A stretch of DNA of 64,000 nt from Flectobacillus longus (GTDB lineage Bacteria; Bacteroidota; Bacteroidia; Cytophagales; Spirosomataceae), in the NCBI RefSeq assembly GCF_030056705.1, contig NZ_JASHIC010000033.1, positions 1 through 64,000 on the forward strand, in the 5' to 3' direction. The translations under genes and the position numbers were made by a program. This document shows positions 16,845 to 25,176 of the stretch, piece by piece. Within the stretch, counting starts at the first letter, position 1. Each line of letters begins with the position of its first letter. The notes below the pieces were generated by a model. It did not search any database and was not told the DNA's origin. It saw nothing but the letters and a program-made list of their open reading frames with translations.

Positions 16845-19800
16845 ATGCAAAAAAAACGATTCTCGCTAATTATTAAGCGAATCATCTCGGTGCCCACGCT
16901 CTCGTTGGCGCTAGGCTTTGGTATATGTAATGTACAAGTATCCCAAGCACAAGAAGTATTGAATAACAAAGTATCTGTTCAGGCTCAAAACCAGAGTTTA
17001 GAAAGTGTTTTATCTCAAATTGAAAAACAAACAGGCGTTCGTTTTGTATATGCAGGAAGCTTGATTTCGGAAAAAGATAAACTTACGTTTTCTGCCCAAA
17101 ATCAAAACTTAAAACAGGTGCTCAATGGTATTTTTTTAAACCGAAATATCGATTTTAGTTTTTCTGGTAATAACCAAATTGTCCTAAAAGCCAGCCCAAA
17201 GTCGCAAGACCATACATCGGTAAGTGGAAAAATCACCGATGCTCAAACAGGAGATGCGTTACCAGGGGTAAATGTATCGGTAAAAGGCACAAGCAAGGGC
17301 TCAACATCTGATGCTAATGGTAATTTTAAAATTAGTATTTCAGAAAAAGACGCTGTATTGCTATTCTCTTTTGTGGGATTTGCTTCTCAAGAGGTTCCGA
17401 TAAAAGGAAGAAATCACCTCAATGTTCAATTATCAGAAGATAATAAATATCTCAATGAGGTTGTTGTAACTGCTTTAGGTATCAAAAGAGAGGAGAAAGC
17501 CTTAGGATATTCTACCCAAAAATTAGATGGTTCTGCTGTAACAGATGCTCCTTCTAACAACTTTATGAATGCCCTATCTGGTAAAGTAGCAGGCTTGAAC
17601 CTAACCAAAACTGATGGACCTATGGGAAGTAGCCGCGTGACATTGCGTGGCGAAAGTATTTTGGATTTCAATTCCCCAGGTGCTTTAATCGTAGTCGATG
17701 GCGAACCAATTAATACTTCCTTTCAAGGTGTAGGACATGGGGCTTATTTGGGTGGCGATTCTCCAATTGATTTTGGGAGTGCGTTGACAGATATTGACCC
17801 CAATAATATTGAGTCTATCAACGTATTGAAAGGCCCTGCTGCATCGGCGCTATATGGGTCTCGTGCTGGAAATGGAGCGATTATTATCACGACTAAAAGT
17901 GCTAGTAAAGACAAGAAAGGACTTGGCGTGTCGTTCAATTCTTATGTCAGCGTCGATCAAATTAATCGTTGGCCAGACTATCAATATCAATATGGTCAAG
18001 GAACAGCAGGTCAGAATTATTACTCCTATGGCACAACGGCAGATGGTGCAGGAACGCAAAGTACAAGTTCGGCTTGGGGACCTAAATTTGATGGTCAATC
18101 ATTTTATCAATATGACTCACCGCGTGATGCCAATGGTACTTTTACAGAAAGAACACCTTGGAAACCTTATACAGACAATCGCAAAAACTTTTTTGAGCAA
18201 GGAGTAACCTTGTCAAACAATATTTCGATTACCAATGTGAAAGACAAAAGCAATACTCGTTTGAGTCTTTCACAAATGAAAAATAACTGGATTTTGCCTA
18301 ATACGGGCTATGAACGTATTAGTTTAGGTTTTTCAAACAATTCACAGATTTCGGCTAAGTTGAGTACTTCTGCGAAGGTAAATTATTACAATAAATTTAG
18401 CGATAACCTTCCGTCGACGGGCTATAACAACCAGTCGATTATGTACTTTATTGCTTTCCAAAATCCAAATGTTAATCTGGATTGGTATCAACCCTATTGG
18501 TTGGCGGGTAAAGAAGGTTTGGAACAAAATCACCCTTTTAGCTCTTTGATTGATAATCCTTATTTGATTGTATATGAAATGCTGAACAAATCAAGTCGTC
18601 ATAATGTCACAGGTACGATGTCGGCTACCTACAATATTTTGAAAGGCTTAGATTTAACGATACGTACTGGTTTGGATATGGGTTATGAATTCCGTTCGCA
18701 ACAACGTCCGAAAAATACCCAAAAGTTTCAAGCAGGTATGTATCGTCAGCAAAATGTATTTAACCTAGAATCTAACGCTGATTTTTTGTTGAAATACAAA
18801 TTGCCATTAGAAAAGACTTGGCAAGTAACTACAAGTTTTGGAGGGAATATTTTGAATCAAAGTCAAAAATTTACTAATCAATTAGCCGATCGCTTGGTGA
18901 TTCCTGGGGTATATAATTTGGCGAATTCTGAGCAATTGCCACTTACGCAAAGTGACCGTGCCGAAAAGCGAATCAACAGTTTGTATGGTTTTGTAAATGT
19001 TGGCTATAAGGATTTTGCCTTTTTGGATATAACAGGTCGTAACGACTGGAGTAGTACTTTACCAAAGCAAAATAATTCTTTCTTTTATCCATCAGCTACT
19101 TTGAGTTTAGTTTTATCTCAAATGACTAATATGCCAAATTGGGTGAGCTATGCCAAGCTTCGTGGTGCTTATGCCAGTGTAGGCTATGACGCTCGCTTAG
19201 GGACATATAATCTAGAAAAAATCTATAACTCTGGCACATTCCCTGGCGAACTCGAAAATCCGAATGTTATAGCAAATCCCAACCTCAAGCCTCAACGTAA
19301 TAATTCCTTCGAAGCAGGAACAGAATGGCGTTTTTTCAAAAATCGCTTGAGTGTAGACGCAACGGTTTATGAACAAACTACTATCAATCAGATTTTGTAT
19401 GCTCCAGTCGAATATGCTTCTGGATATAGTTCTTCGCTGATCAATATGGGTAAAGTGGTAAACAGAGGTGTTGAGTTAACATTGAATGGAAGCCCTGTGA
19501 AAAATTATGCTGGATTTTCGTGGGATGTAACTGTCAATTGGTCGATGAATAGAAATAAAGTATTGGAGTTAAATAATGAAACTGGAAGTGTGATTTTGGC
19601 AAAATACGTTGGTAGTCGTGTAACTGTGGAGGCGAGAGAAGGTCAGCCTTTAGGAACGATTTACGGACTTGGCTTTAAGCGTTCGCCAGAAGGACAAATT
19701 GTATTTGACAAAGATGGATACCCTGTGCTTACCGACCAGTTTGTTAATCTAGGGAATACAAATCCTGACTGGAGAGGCAGTATTTCTAATAATTTTAAAT

Positions 19801-20300
19801 ACAAAAATTGGAGTTTGTCAGTACTATTTGACATTCGACAAGGTGGTAGAATTTTCTCATTGACAAATTCTATTTTGGGTGAACAAGGTAAAAATACAGC
19901 CACATTGGCAGGTAGATATGATGGTATAGTTGGACAAGGTGTAACCCTCAACGCTGACTGTCAATACGTGCCAAATACCACGAAAGCAACTAATATCGTA
20001 ACCTACTACAATAAATGGTATGGTCGTGACAATGTGGAGGCTAATACCTTTGATGCTTCATTTGTCAAACTTCGTGAGGCTCGTTTGGCTTACACAATTC
20101 CTACAAAAGTACTTCGTAAGACTTTCTTAAGAACTGCCAGTATCGGAATTTACGGTCGTGATTTATTTGTATGGTCAACTTTCCCAGCTTTTGACCCCGA
20201 AACATCTACGCTCGATAATGCCACTATCACCCCAGGTTTAGAAGTTGGACAATTCCCATCTACTCGTACTATGGGAGCAAACCTTACTATATCTTTCTAA
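16845..20300 (+). CDS. SusC/RagA-type TonB-dependent transporter with STN signalling domain
   Basis: 1151 residues. Signal peptide to about 36 (VSQAQ), STN domain (about 42-112, SLESVLSQIEKQTGVRFVY), carboxypeptidase-like beta-sandwich (about 124-205, VSGKITDAQTGDALPGVNVS), TonB-box region (NEVVVTALGIKREEKALGYS), plug (about 230-350) and the outer-membrane barrel ending in aromatic LTISF. The STN domain marks it as a transducer for the FecR/sigma pair upstream. It takes up a large substrate together with the SusD lipoprotein. The neighbouring phosphoesterase suggests a phosphorylated organic compound, but this is inference; no glycoside hydrolase is in the unit. Confidence 0.94.
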   Translation: MQKKRFSLIIKRIISVPTLSLALGFGICNVQVSQAQEVLNNKVSVQAQNQSLESVLSQIEKQTGVRFVYAGSLISEKDKLTFSAQNQNLKQVLNGIFLNRNIDFSFSGNNQIVLKASPKSQDHTSVSGKITDAQTGDALPGVNVSVKGTSKGSTSDANGNFKISISEKDAVLLFSFVGFASQEVPIKGRNHLNVQLSEDNKYLNEVVVTALGIKREEKALGYSTQKLDGSAVTDAPSNNFMNALSGKVAGLNLTKTDGPMGSSRVTLRGESILDFNSPGALIVVDGEPINTSFQGVGHGAYLGGDSPIDFGSALTDIDPNNIESINVLKGPAASALYGSRAGNGAIIITTKSASKDKKGLGVSFNSYVSVDQINRWPDYQYQYGQGTAGQNYYSYGTTADGAGTQSTSSAWGPKFDGQSFYQYDSPRDANGTFTERTPWKPYTDNRKNFFEQGVTLSNNISITNVKDKSNTRLSLSQMKNNWILPNTGYERISLGFSNNSQISAKLSTSAKVNYYNKFSDNLPSTGYNNQSIMYFIAFQNPNVNLDWYQPYWLAGKEGLEQNHPFSSLIDNPYLIVYEMLNKSSRHNVTGTMSATYNILKGLDLTIRTGLDMGYEFRSQQRPKNTQKFQAGMYRQQNVFNLESNADFLLKYKLPLEKTWQVTTSFGGNILNQSQKFTNQLADRLVIPGVYNLANSEQLPLTQSDRAEKRINSLYGFVNVGYKDFAFLDITGRNDWSSTLPKQNNSFFYPSATLSLVLSQMTNMPNWVSYAKLRGAYASVGYDARLGTYNLEKIYNSGTFPGELENPNVIANPNLKPQRNNSFEAGTEWRFFKNRLSVDATVYEQTTINQILYAPVEYASGYSSSLINMGKVVNRGVELTLNGSPVKNYAGFSWDVTVNWSMNRNKVLELNNETGSVILAKYVGSRVTVEAREGQPLGTIYGLGFKRSPEGQIVFDKDGYPVLTDQFVNLGNTNPDWRGSISNNFKYKNWSLSVLFDIRQGGRIFSLTNSILGEQGKNTATLAGRYDGIVGQGVTLNADCQYVPNTTKATNIVTYYNKWYGRDNVEANTFDASFVKLREARLAYTIPTKVLRKTFLRTASIGIYGRDLFVWSTFPAFDPETSTLDNATITPGLEVGQFPSTRTMGANLTISF

Positions 20301-20310
20301 TTTTTATAAC

Positions 20311-21747
20311 ATGAAAAAACTTATCTTTTTATATCTGTTCCTTATCCTAGCTCTGACGTCTTGTACAGAAGGCATGGAAGAGCTCAATCACGACCCAGAA
20401 GGGGTATCGTCCGCCACAGCAGGCAGCTTTATGAATACTGCCATTTTGGAAGGAGTTAACACTGGTTTGAGTCGAAGCCATCGCCTCAATAATGAGTTGA
20501 TGCAAGTGACAGTTTCCTTGACCGAAGGCAATACGGTGTTTCATCGATATGTGCTTTTTCCGAGTGAGTCAGATTACATGTGGAGCAATTATTATTTGTC
20601 ATTGACCAATATCGAAGATATGATTCAAAAGGCAAAAGCCATGTCACAGTCCAATTACCTTGCCATTGGACTTACTTTAAAGGCTTGGTTGTTTGCGAAC
20701 TTGACTGATATTTATGGTGATATTCCCTATTCACAGGCATTGAAAGGGTATCCCAATTACATAGTAAATCCCGCTTTTGATAAACAAGAAGACATTTATA
20801 CCGACTTGATAGCAAAACTAGATACAGCCAATGCGCTTTATGATGTCAGTAAAACCTTAACTTTAGGACAAGATGCCTTGTTTGGCGCAGACAAGAGTAC
20901 AGTTGGGACGGTTCGCTGGAAAAAATTCACTAATTCGCTTCGTTTACGACTATTAATGCGTGGTGAAGCCAAATCTCCAGTTTTTCGAGCACAACTGAAA
21001 ACCATGTTGTCAAACCCAGACAAATATCCTTTGATGGCTAGTTTTGACGAAAGTGCTGCTTTGAAATTTACACAAGTTACTCCTCTATTGAATCCCTTTA
21101 CCAGTACCCGTGATTATGATTTTAATGGAGCAAATGCAGTTTCTGAGTTTTTTATCAAAACCCTAAGCACTTGGTCTGACCCAAGATTGGATATTTGGGC
21201 TACCAAAGCCAGTGGTAAATATACAGGTATCCCAAGTGGATATACCATAGCCGAAGGTCCAGCGATGAATGCCATAAGTTCTTCAAAACTTAACAAAAAC
21301 CTTAAAACTTCTTTAATTTTAGGTACTATCTTGCAATATGCGGAGGTAGAGTTTTTGTTAGCTGAGGCAGCGTTAAAAGGATATACCACTGATAGTCCCA
21401 AAGACCATTATGAGAAAGGTATTTCTGCTTCGATGAAATATTGGGGTGCAACGCAACCAACCGACTTTTTGACTCGTTCAGGCGTTGCTTATAACGGAAC
21501 ACTCCAACAAATCATGACGCAAAAATACATTGCTCTATTTTTCAATGATATGCAACAATGGTTTGAATACAAACGTACAGGATACCCTGTTTTGCCAGTT
21601 GGTAAAGGCATTGAAAACAATGGTAAAATGCCTATGAGATTAAAATATCCCTTATCGACGCAATCACTTAATCGTGCTAATTACGACAAAGTAGTAGCTC
21701 AAATGGGAGGAGACGATATCAACACCAAAACATGGTGGACGAAGTAA
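20311..21747 (+). CDS. SusD/RagB-family lipoprotein
   Basis: 478 residues from the ATG at 20311, 10 bp after the SusC stop. The N-terminus is a lipoprotein signal with lipobox LALTSC, Cys14. The body matches the SusD_2-like group (about 60-170 TPR-like: LAIGLTLKAWLFANLTDIYG then DIPYSQAL; YAEVEFLLAEAALKG; C-terminal QKYIALFFNDMQQWFEYKRTG). It forms the lid over the SusC pore. The longer frame from 20245 overlaps SusC and lacks a signal peptide, so the internal start is chosen. Confidence 0.93.
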   Translation: MKKLIFLYLFLILALTSCTEGMEELNHDPEGVSSATAGSFMNTAILEGVNTGLSRSHRLNNELMQVTVSLTEGNTVFHRYVLFPSESDYMWSNYYLSLTNIEDMIQKAKAMSQSNYLAIGLTLKAWLFANLTDIYGDIPYSQALKGYPNYIVNPAFDKQEDIYTDLIAKLDTANALYDVSKTLTLGQDALFGADKSTVGTVRWKKFTNSLRLRLLMRGEAKSPVFRAQLKTMLSNPDKYPLMASFDESAALKFTQVTPLLNPFTSTRDYDFNGANAVSEFFIKTLSTWSDPRLDIWATKASGKYTGIPSGYTIAEGPAMNAISSSKLNKNLKTSLILGTILQYAEVEFLLAEAALKGYTTDSPKDHYEKGISASMKYWGATQPTDFLTRSGVAYNGTLQQIMTQKYIALFFNDMQQWFEYKRTGYPVLPVGKGIENNGKMPMRLKYPLSTQSLNRANYDKVVAQMGGDDINTKTWWTK

Positions 21748-21763
21748 GCAGGTAATTATTAGT

Positions 21764-21837
21764 GATGAATTGTGAGTTAAGAATTGTGAATGTAAAATAT
21801 TGATAATTAAAAGTTTACATTCACAATTTAGCATTAA
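21764..21837. repeat. Heptad-repeat element 5 (TGAATTG / CAATTCA type)
   Basis: Block A: gatgaat, tgtgagt, taagaat, tgtgaat (21764-21791). Block B: acattca, caattta, gcattaa (21817-21837). AATTGTGAATGTAAA (21782-21796) pairs perfectly with 21814-21828, a 15-bp stem with a 17-bp loop. It fills the gap between SusD and the phosphoesterase. Confidence 0.75.
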
Positions 21838-21865
21838 TATTTAGCTACAAAAACAACCAAAATAT

Positions 21866-23338
21866 ATGTTTAACAGAAGAAATTTTCTTAAGAATTTTGG
21901 AATAGGAGGGGCTGTGCTTGGAGCACCCTCTGTCGTGGTAAATGACCAGCCTGCAAACACTGAATTTGTCACAATAAAAGGTACTGTTTCTGCCAATGGC
22001 AAAGGTATTCCTCAGGTATCAGTAACAGACGGCTTTACGGTAGTTAGAACCGATAATAATGGTAAATATCAAATCAAGGCGCATTCGCAAGCTGAGTTTG
22101 TGTATATCAGTGTGCCATCTGGATATGAATTTCCCAATGAAAAGGGAGTCGCACGTTTTTATCAAAAATTAGATACGGCTAAAAGTACTTTTCAGGCAAA
22201 TTTCACCTTGAAACCTTTGTTAGTTGACGATACCAAACACCAATTTGTGGTGTGGGCTGACCCTCAGATTATTTCTAAAAAAGATGCTGAAGAACTACAA
22301 AAGTCAGGCGAAGATTTAGCTGAATTGGTAAAAGCAGTACCAAAAGATACTCTTTTTCATGGTATCGGTTGTGGAGACCTAGTTTGGGATCATTTTGAAT
22401 TGTTGGATGATTATATCGCTGCTTTTGGGAAAGCTCAGATTCCATTTTTTAGTGTGATTGGTAACCATGACATGGATTTGGATGCCAGAACTGACGATTT
22501 TTCTTCCAAAACATTTAAAAATACTTTTGGTCCAACTTACTATTCATTCAACCGTGGCAAAGTTCACTATGTGGTTCTGGACGATGTGTTTTTTATGGGT
22601 ACTGCCAAGAAATACGTTGGGTATCTCACAGAAAATCAATTGCATTGGCTAGAACAGGATTTGGCTTCTATACCCAAAGGTTCAACAGTTGTAGTGAGTT
22701 TGCATATTCCGACCAACACGGGTCATGCTCGTCGTAACAAACTAAAAGAGGAGGAATTAGGTGGAACTGTTGCCAATAGACGTCAATTGTATAAAATGCT
22801 AGAGCCATTCCAAGCACATATTATGTCGGGACATACCCACGTGAATGAAAAATGGGAGGAAGGCAATATCATTGAGCACGTCCACGGAACGGTTTGCGGT
22901 GCTTGGTGGACAGGACCCATTTGTACGGATGGCTCGCCAAGTGGATATGGCGTGTATCAGGTTGATGGCGGAAATATCTCTTGGTATTACAAAGGAACAG
23001 GCAAACCTGCCACGTATCAATTGAAAGTGTATCCGAAAGGAGCGAATAAAGATTTTCCAGAAAGTATTGTCGCCAATGTTTGGAATTGGGACAAAAAGTG
23101 GAAAGTTGAATGGTGGGAAGATGGAATAGTAAAAGGAGCAATGGAGCAAAAAATTGGACTGGACCCCCTAGCTATTGAGCTTTTTGCAGGACCCGAATTA
23201 CCTAAAAAACATAAATTCGTGGATCCGACTATGACAGACCATTTGTTTTTTGCCCAACCTTCATCACAAGCCAAAACGATTGTTGTGAAAGCTACTGATA
23301 GATTTGGGAATGAATATACCGAAAAAATTAATTTGTAG
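21866..23338 (+). CDS. Calcineurin-like metallophosphoesterase with N- and C-terminal beta domains
   Basis: 490 residues. The start FNRRNFLKNFGIGGAVLGAP looks like a Tat-type signal. Then come a carboxypeptidase-regulatory-like domain (about 32-120), the metallophosphatase core with its metal motifs DPQI, GCGDLVWD, VIGNHDMD, SLHIPT and SGHTHVNE (about 128-345), and a C-terminal metallophosphoesterase-associated beta domain (about 365-490). It hydrolyses a phosphomonoester or diester outside the cytoplasm. It lies 118 bp after SusD and probably belongs to the same uptake system, trimming the substrate before or after SusCD import. Confidence 0.9.
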   Translation: MFNRRNFLKNFGIGGAVLGAPSVVVNDQPANTEFVTIKGTVSANGKGIPQVSVTDGFTVVRTDNNGKYQIKAHSQAEFVYISVPSGYEFPNEKGVARFYQKLDTAKSTFQANFTLKPLLVDDTKHQFVVWADPQIISKKDAEELQKSGEDLAELVKAVPKDTLFHGIGCGDLVWDHFELLDDYIAAFGKAQIPFFSVIGNHDMDLDARTDDFSSKTFKNTFGPTYYSFNRGKVHYVVLDDVFFMGTAKKYVGYLTENQLHWLEQDLASIPKGSTVVVSLHIPTNTGHARRNKLKEEELGGTVANRRQLYKMLEPFQAHIMSGHTHVNEKWEEGNIIEHVHGTVCGAWWTGPICTDGSPSGYGVYQVDGGNISWYYKGTGKPATYQLKVYPKGANKDFPESIVANVWNWDKKWKVEWWEDGIVKGAMEQKIGLDPLAIELFAGPELPKKHKFVDPTMTDHLFFAQPSSQAKTIVVKATDRFGNEYTEKINL

Positions 23339-23380
23339 AATGACCGTTATGCCAGCTTAATAAATTGGTGTACTTGAAGA

Positions 23381-23417
23381 AAACCCTTGGAAATGCACAG
23401 TGCGATTCCAAGGGTTT
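23381..23417. terminator. Bidirectional terminator
   Basis: 11-bp perfect inverted repeat AAACCCTTGGA / TCCAAGGGTTT (23381-23391 with 23407-23417) between the convergent phosphoesterase and small membrane protein genes. Confidence 0.8.
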
Positions 23418-23421
23418 GATT

Positions 23422-23751
23422 TTATACCTTTTCCAATCTTAAACTTATCATTCTAAGATTGATAATAACTAGTGCTATGATGGCAAACACTAAAGATATG
23501 TTATCGAACAATAGTCCTATATTGATCAATAAACCAGCATAGAGGTATTCTACAGGAAAAAGGGAGTTTTTCACTTCGGGATTTCTAAGGTATTTACTCA
23601 AAAAGTAAAAAAGTACAAGATTGATGAGAATCAGGCAAAGGGATAAATAAGCGCTATTATCAAACGGAAAATGAAGTGTTTTGTGTTGAGCAAAACAAAC
23701 ATTGACAATGATAGGTATGCCAGCTACTAGTAGCCATTTGTGAAGGTTCAT
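23422..23751 (-). CDS. Small hypothetical membrane protein
   Basis: 109 residues from the ATG at 23751 (MNLHKWLLVAG). About four hydrophobic segments; no known family recognised. A longer frame from 23826 would overlap the upstream gene by 31 bp and adds a polar stretch without support, so the inner start is preferred. Part of a run of three small membrane protein genes on the minus strand. Confidence 0.55.
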   Translation of the reverse strand: MNLHKWLLVAGIPIIVNVCFAQHKTLHFPFDNSAYLSLCLILINLVLFYFLSKYLRNPEVKNSLFPVEYLYAGLLINIGLLFDNISLVFAIIALVIINLRMISLRLEKV

Positions 23752-23795
23752 AATGAGTGATAGTTTAGGTGAAATAAATTGTGCGGAATAAACCG

Positions 23796-24137
23796 TTACA
23801 AAAGTGTTTTTTTGCCTACTCTCCATAGTCGGTAGGCAGCACTTAAAGAAAATAACCCTAATAAAGACCAGATTGATACGGAATAACTACAGACAATTTG
23901 AAAAATGCTTATAGATAAACTGTATGAAAAATAATCCCAATTAAAATCACTAAAGGAGTTTATTGACTTGAAAATTGTTCGGAGGTTATACAGATGATAA
24001 ATACCTGTGACCATAATCGTACTTCCGAAAAATAGGTGGAATTGGTCGAGTGTTGGGTAAATATCAACGAAGAAATGACAAAAGAGAATCAAACTCACTA
24101 TTGATAAAATCAGGAGAGGAATTATGAACTTTTTCAT
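23796..24137 (-). CDS. Small hypothetical membrane protein
   Basis: 113 residues, about four hydrophobic segments starting directly at MKKFIIPLLILSIVSLILF. Similar in size and helix layout to the next gene (44 bp downstream), so they may be a co-functioning pair or distant duplicates. No function recognised. Confidence 0.55.
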   Translation of the reverse strand: MKKFIIPLLILSIVSLILFCHFFVDIYPTLDQFHLFFGSTIMVTGIYHLYNLRTIFKSINSFSDFNWDYFSYSLSISIFQIVCSYSVSIWSLLGLFSLSAAYRLWRVGKKTLL

Positions 24138-24239
24138 GTAATTGCGTTTAAAAAGGAATGAAAGGTGAACTAATTCTAAGTTAATAAGTTGTGCTTAAAA
24201 GCAATAGGTTTTTGCTTGATATTTTTACGATTCAATAAG

Positions 24240-24296
24240 AAATCCCTGATAATTGCTCAGTGTAAATATTACTACACGAATAATTATCAGGGATTT
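24240..24296 (-). terminator. Hairpin terminator after the 127-residue membrane protein gene
   Basis: 15-bp perfect inverted repeat (24240-24254 with 24282-24296, containing AATCCCTGATAATT) 36 bp past the stop codon at 24332. The U-tract is better on the plus strand than on the minus. Confidence 0.55.
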
Positions 24297-24331
24297 TTGT
24301 GAAGATGAGATTTATTGCTTCATACGCTCAT

Positions 24332-24715
24332 CTATAGTTCTACTAAGTCTTCTTTTTCTTGTAAGACAAAATTATCTTCTTCCCAATTTTGCTCGTCAAT
24401 ACTGGCTTTAGCATAATTCAATGTAAGAGTTGTAGCAGTAAGCAATACTTGTGAAACAAAGGACGCTTCTTCCATTTTAAGCATAAATCCATTGATTCCT
24501 ACAGCTACGAATAACCCTCCCAAATAAAAATAGGAAAGTTTCTGTGAGGCTAAAAGATGCTTGAAAGCCATAACGAAATGTACCAGTAAAAAAACATTGA
24601 AAAACAGCACTGGAATATTGGTAGTAGTCGGTGTACTCCAAACCGTAGTAACCTGATAAAATGAAGTGATGATAATAGCAAATCCTATAGCAATGAATAG
24701 TTGTTGTGATTTCAT
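24332..24715 (-). CDS. Small hypothetical membrane protein
   Basis: 127 residues with about four hydrophobic segments (from IAIGFAIIITSFYQV to SFVSQVLLTATTLTL) and an acidic cytosolic C-terminal tail (EQNWEEDNFVLQEKEDLVEL). No family recognised. Separate from the two genes downstream by a hairpin terminator, so probably its own transcript. Confidence 0.6.
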   Translation of the reverse strand: MKSQQLFIAIGFAIIITSFYQVTTVWSTPTTTNIPVLFFNVFLLVHFVMAFKHLLASQKLSYFYLGGLFVAVGINGFMLKMEEASFVSQVLLTATTLTLNYAKASIDEQNWEEDNFVLQEKEDLVEL

Positions 24716-25176
24716 AGGCGAGAATGTCCTAAGATTTAAGTGAGTTTATTAATAAAATGCAAATTTTACCTTTAACCGAAAACAAGGCAAGTTTTGTCAC
24801 TTAAACTTATTAAACGAGATCTGAGATAATATTGAGGAGCATTATTGACTGGATTCTGACAAATATATAGTATGCTTTTTGACTATTTGAAAGTTTGTTC
24901 ACTAATAACCTGATTAGTTATTTTTCACTAATAAGAATATTGTTTAATTTTGCAATTATTTGAGAGACGCATACTTACAAAGTGAAAAGATTACACCGAT
25001 TACACCTAGAGTAGAAGTTAAGTGGTGATTAAGCTATAAATAGAGAATTAATTATTTGTAGATAAATTGAAATACCTTACACCTATAATCTTGTATATCT
25101 AAGTTCCCTTCAGCTTTTGTGATTAAAGCATTTCTAATAACTACAAAAAATTATAGTTCGTTTAAATTAGCTCGCC
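24716..25176. other. AT-rich divergent spacer
   Basis: 461 bp between divergent genes. Apart from a possible -7 box at 24945-24952 nothing was recognised: no heptad element, hairpin or small frame worth calling. Its length suggests a long 5' leader or several promoters. Confidence 0.4.
24945..24952 (+). promoter_or_regulatory. Possible -7 box for the large T9SS protein gene
   Basis: TAATTTTG matches TAnnTTTG. It is 225 bp before the ATG at 25177, with a T-run but no TTG at the -33 position. Confidence 0.3.

Noticed and set aside
20245-20310. SusD start inside SusC
   Set aside because: It overlaps SusC by 56 bp and hides the lipoprotein signal that begins at the ATG at 20311.
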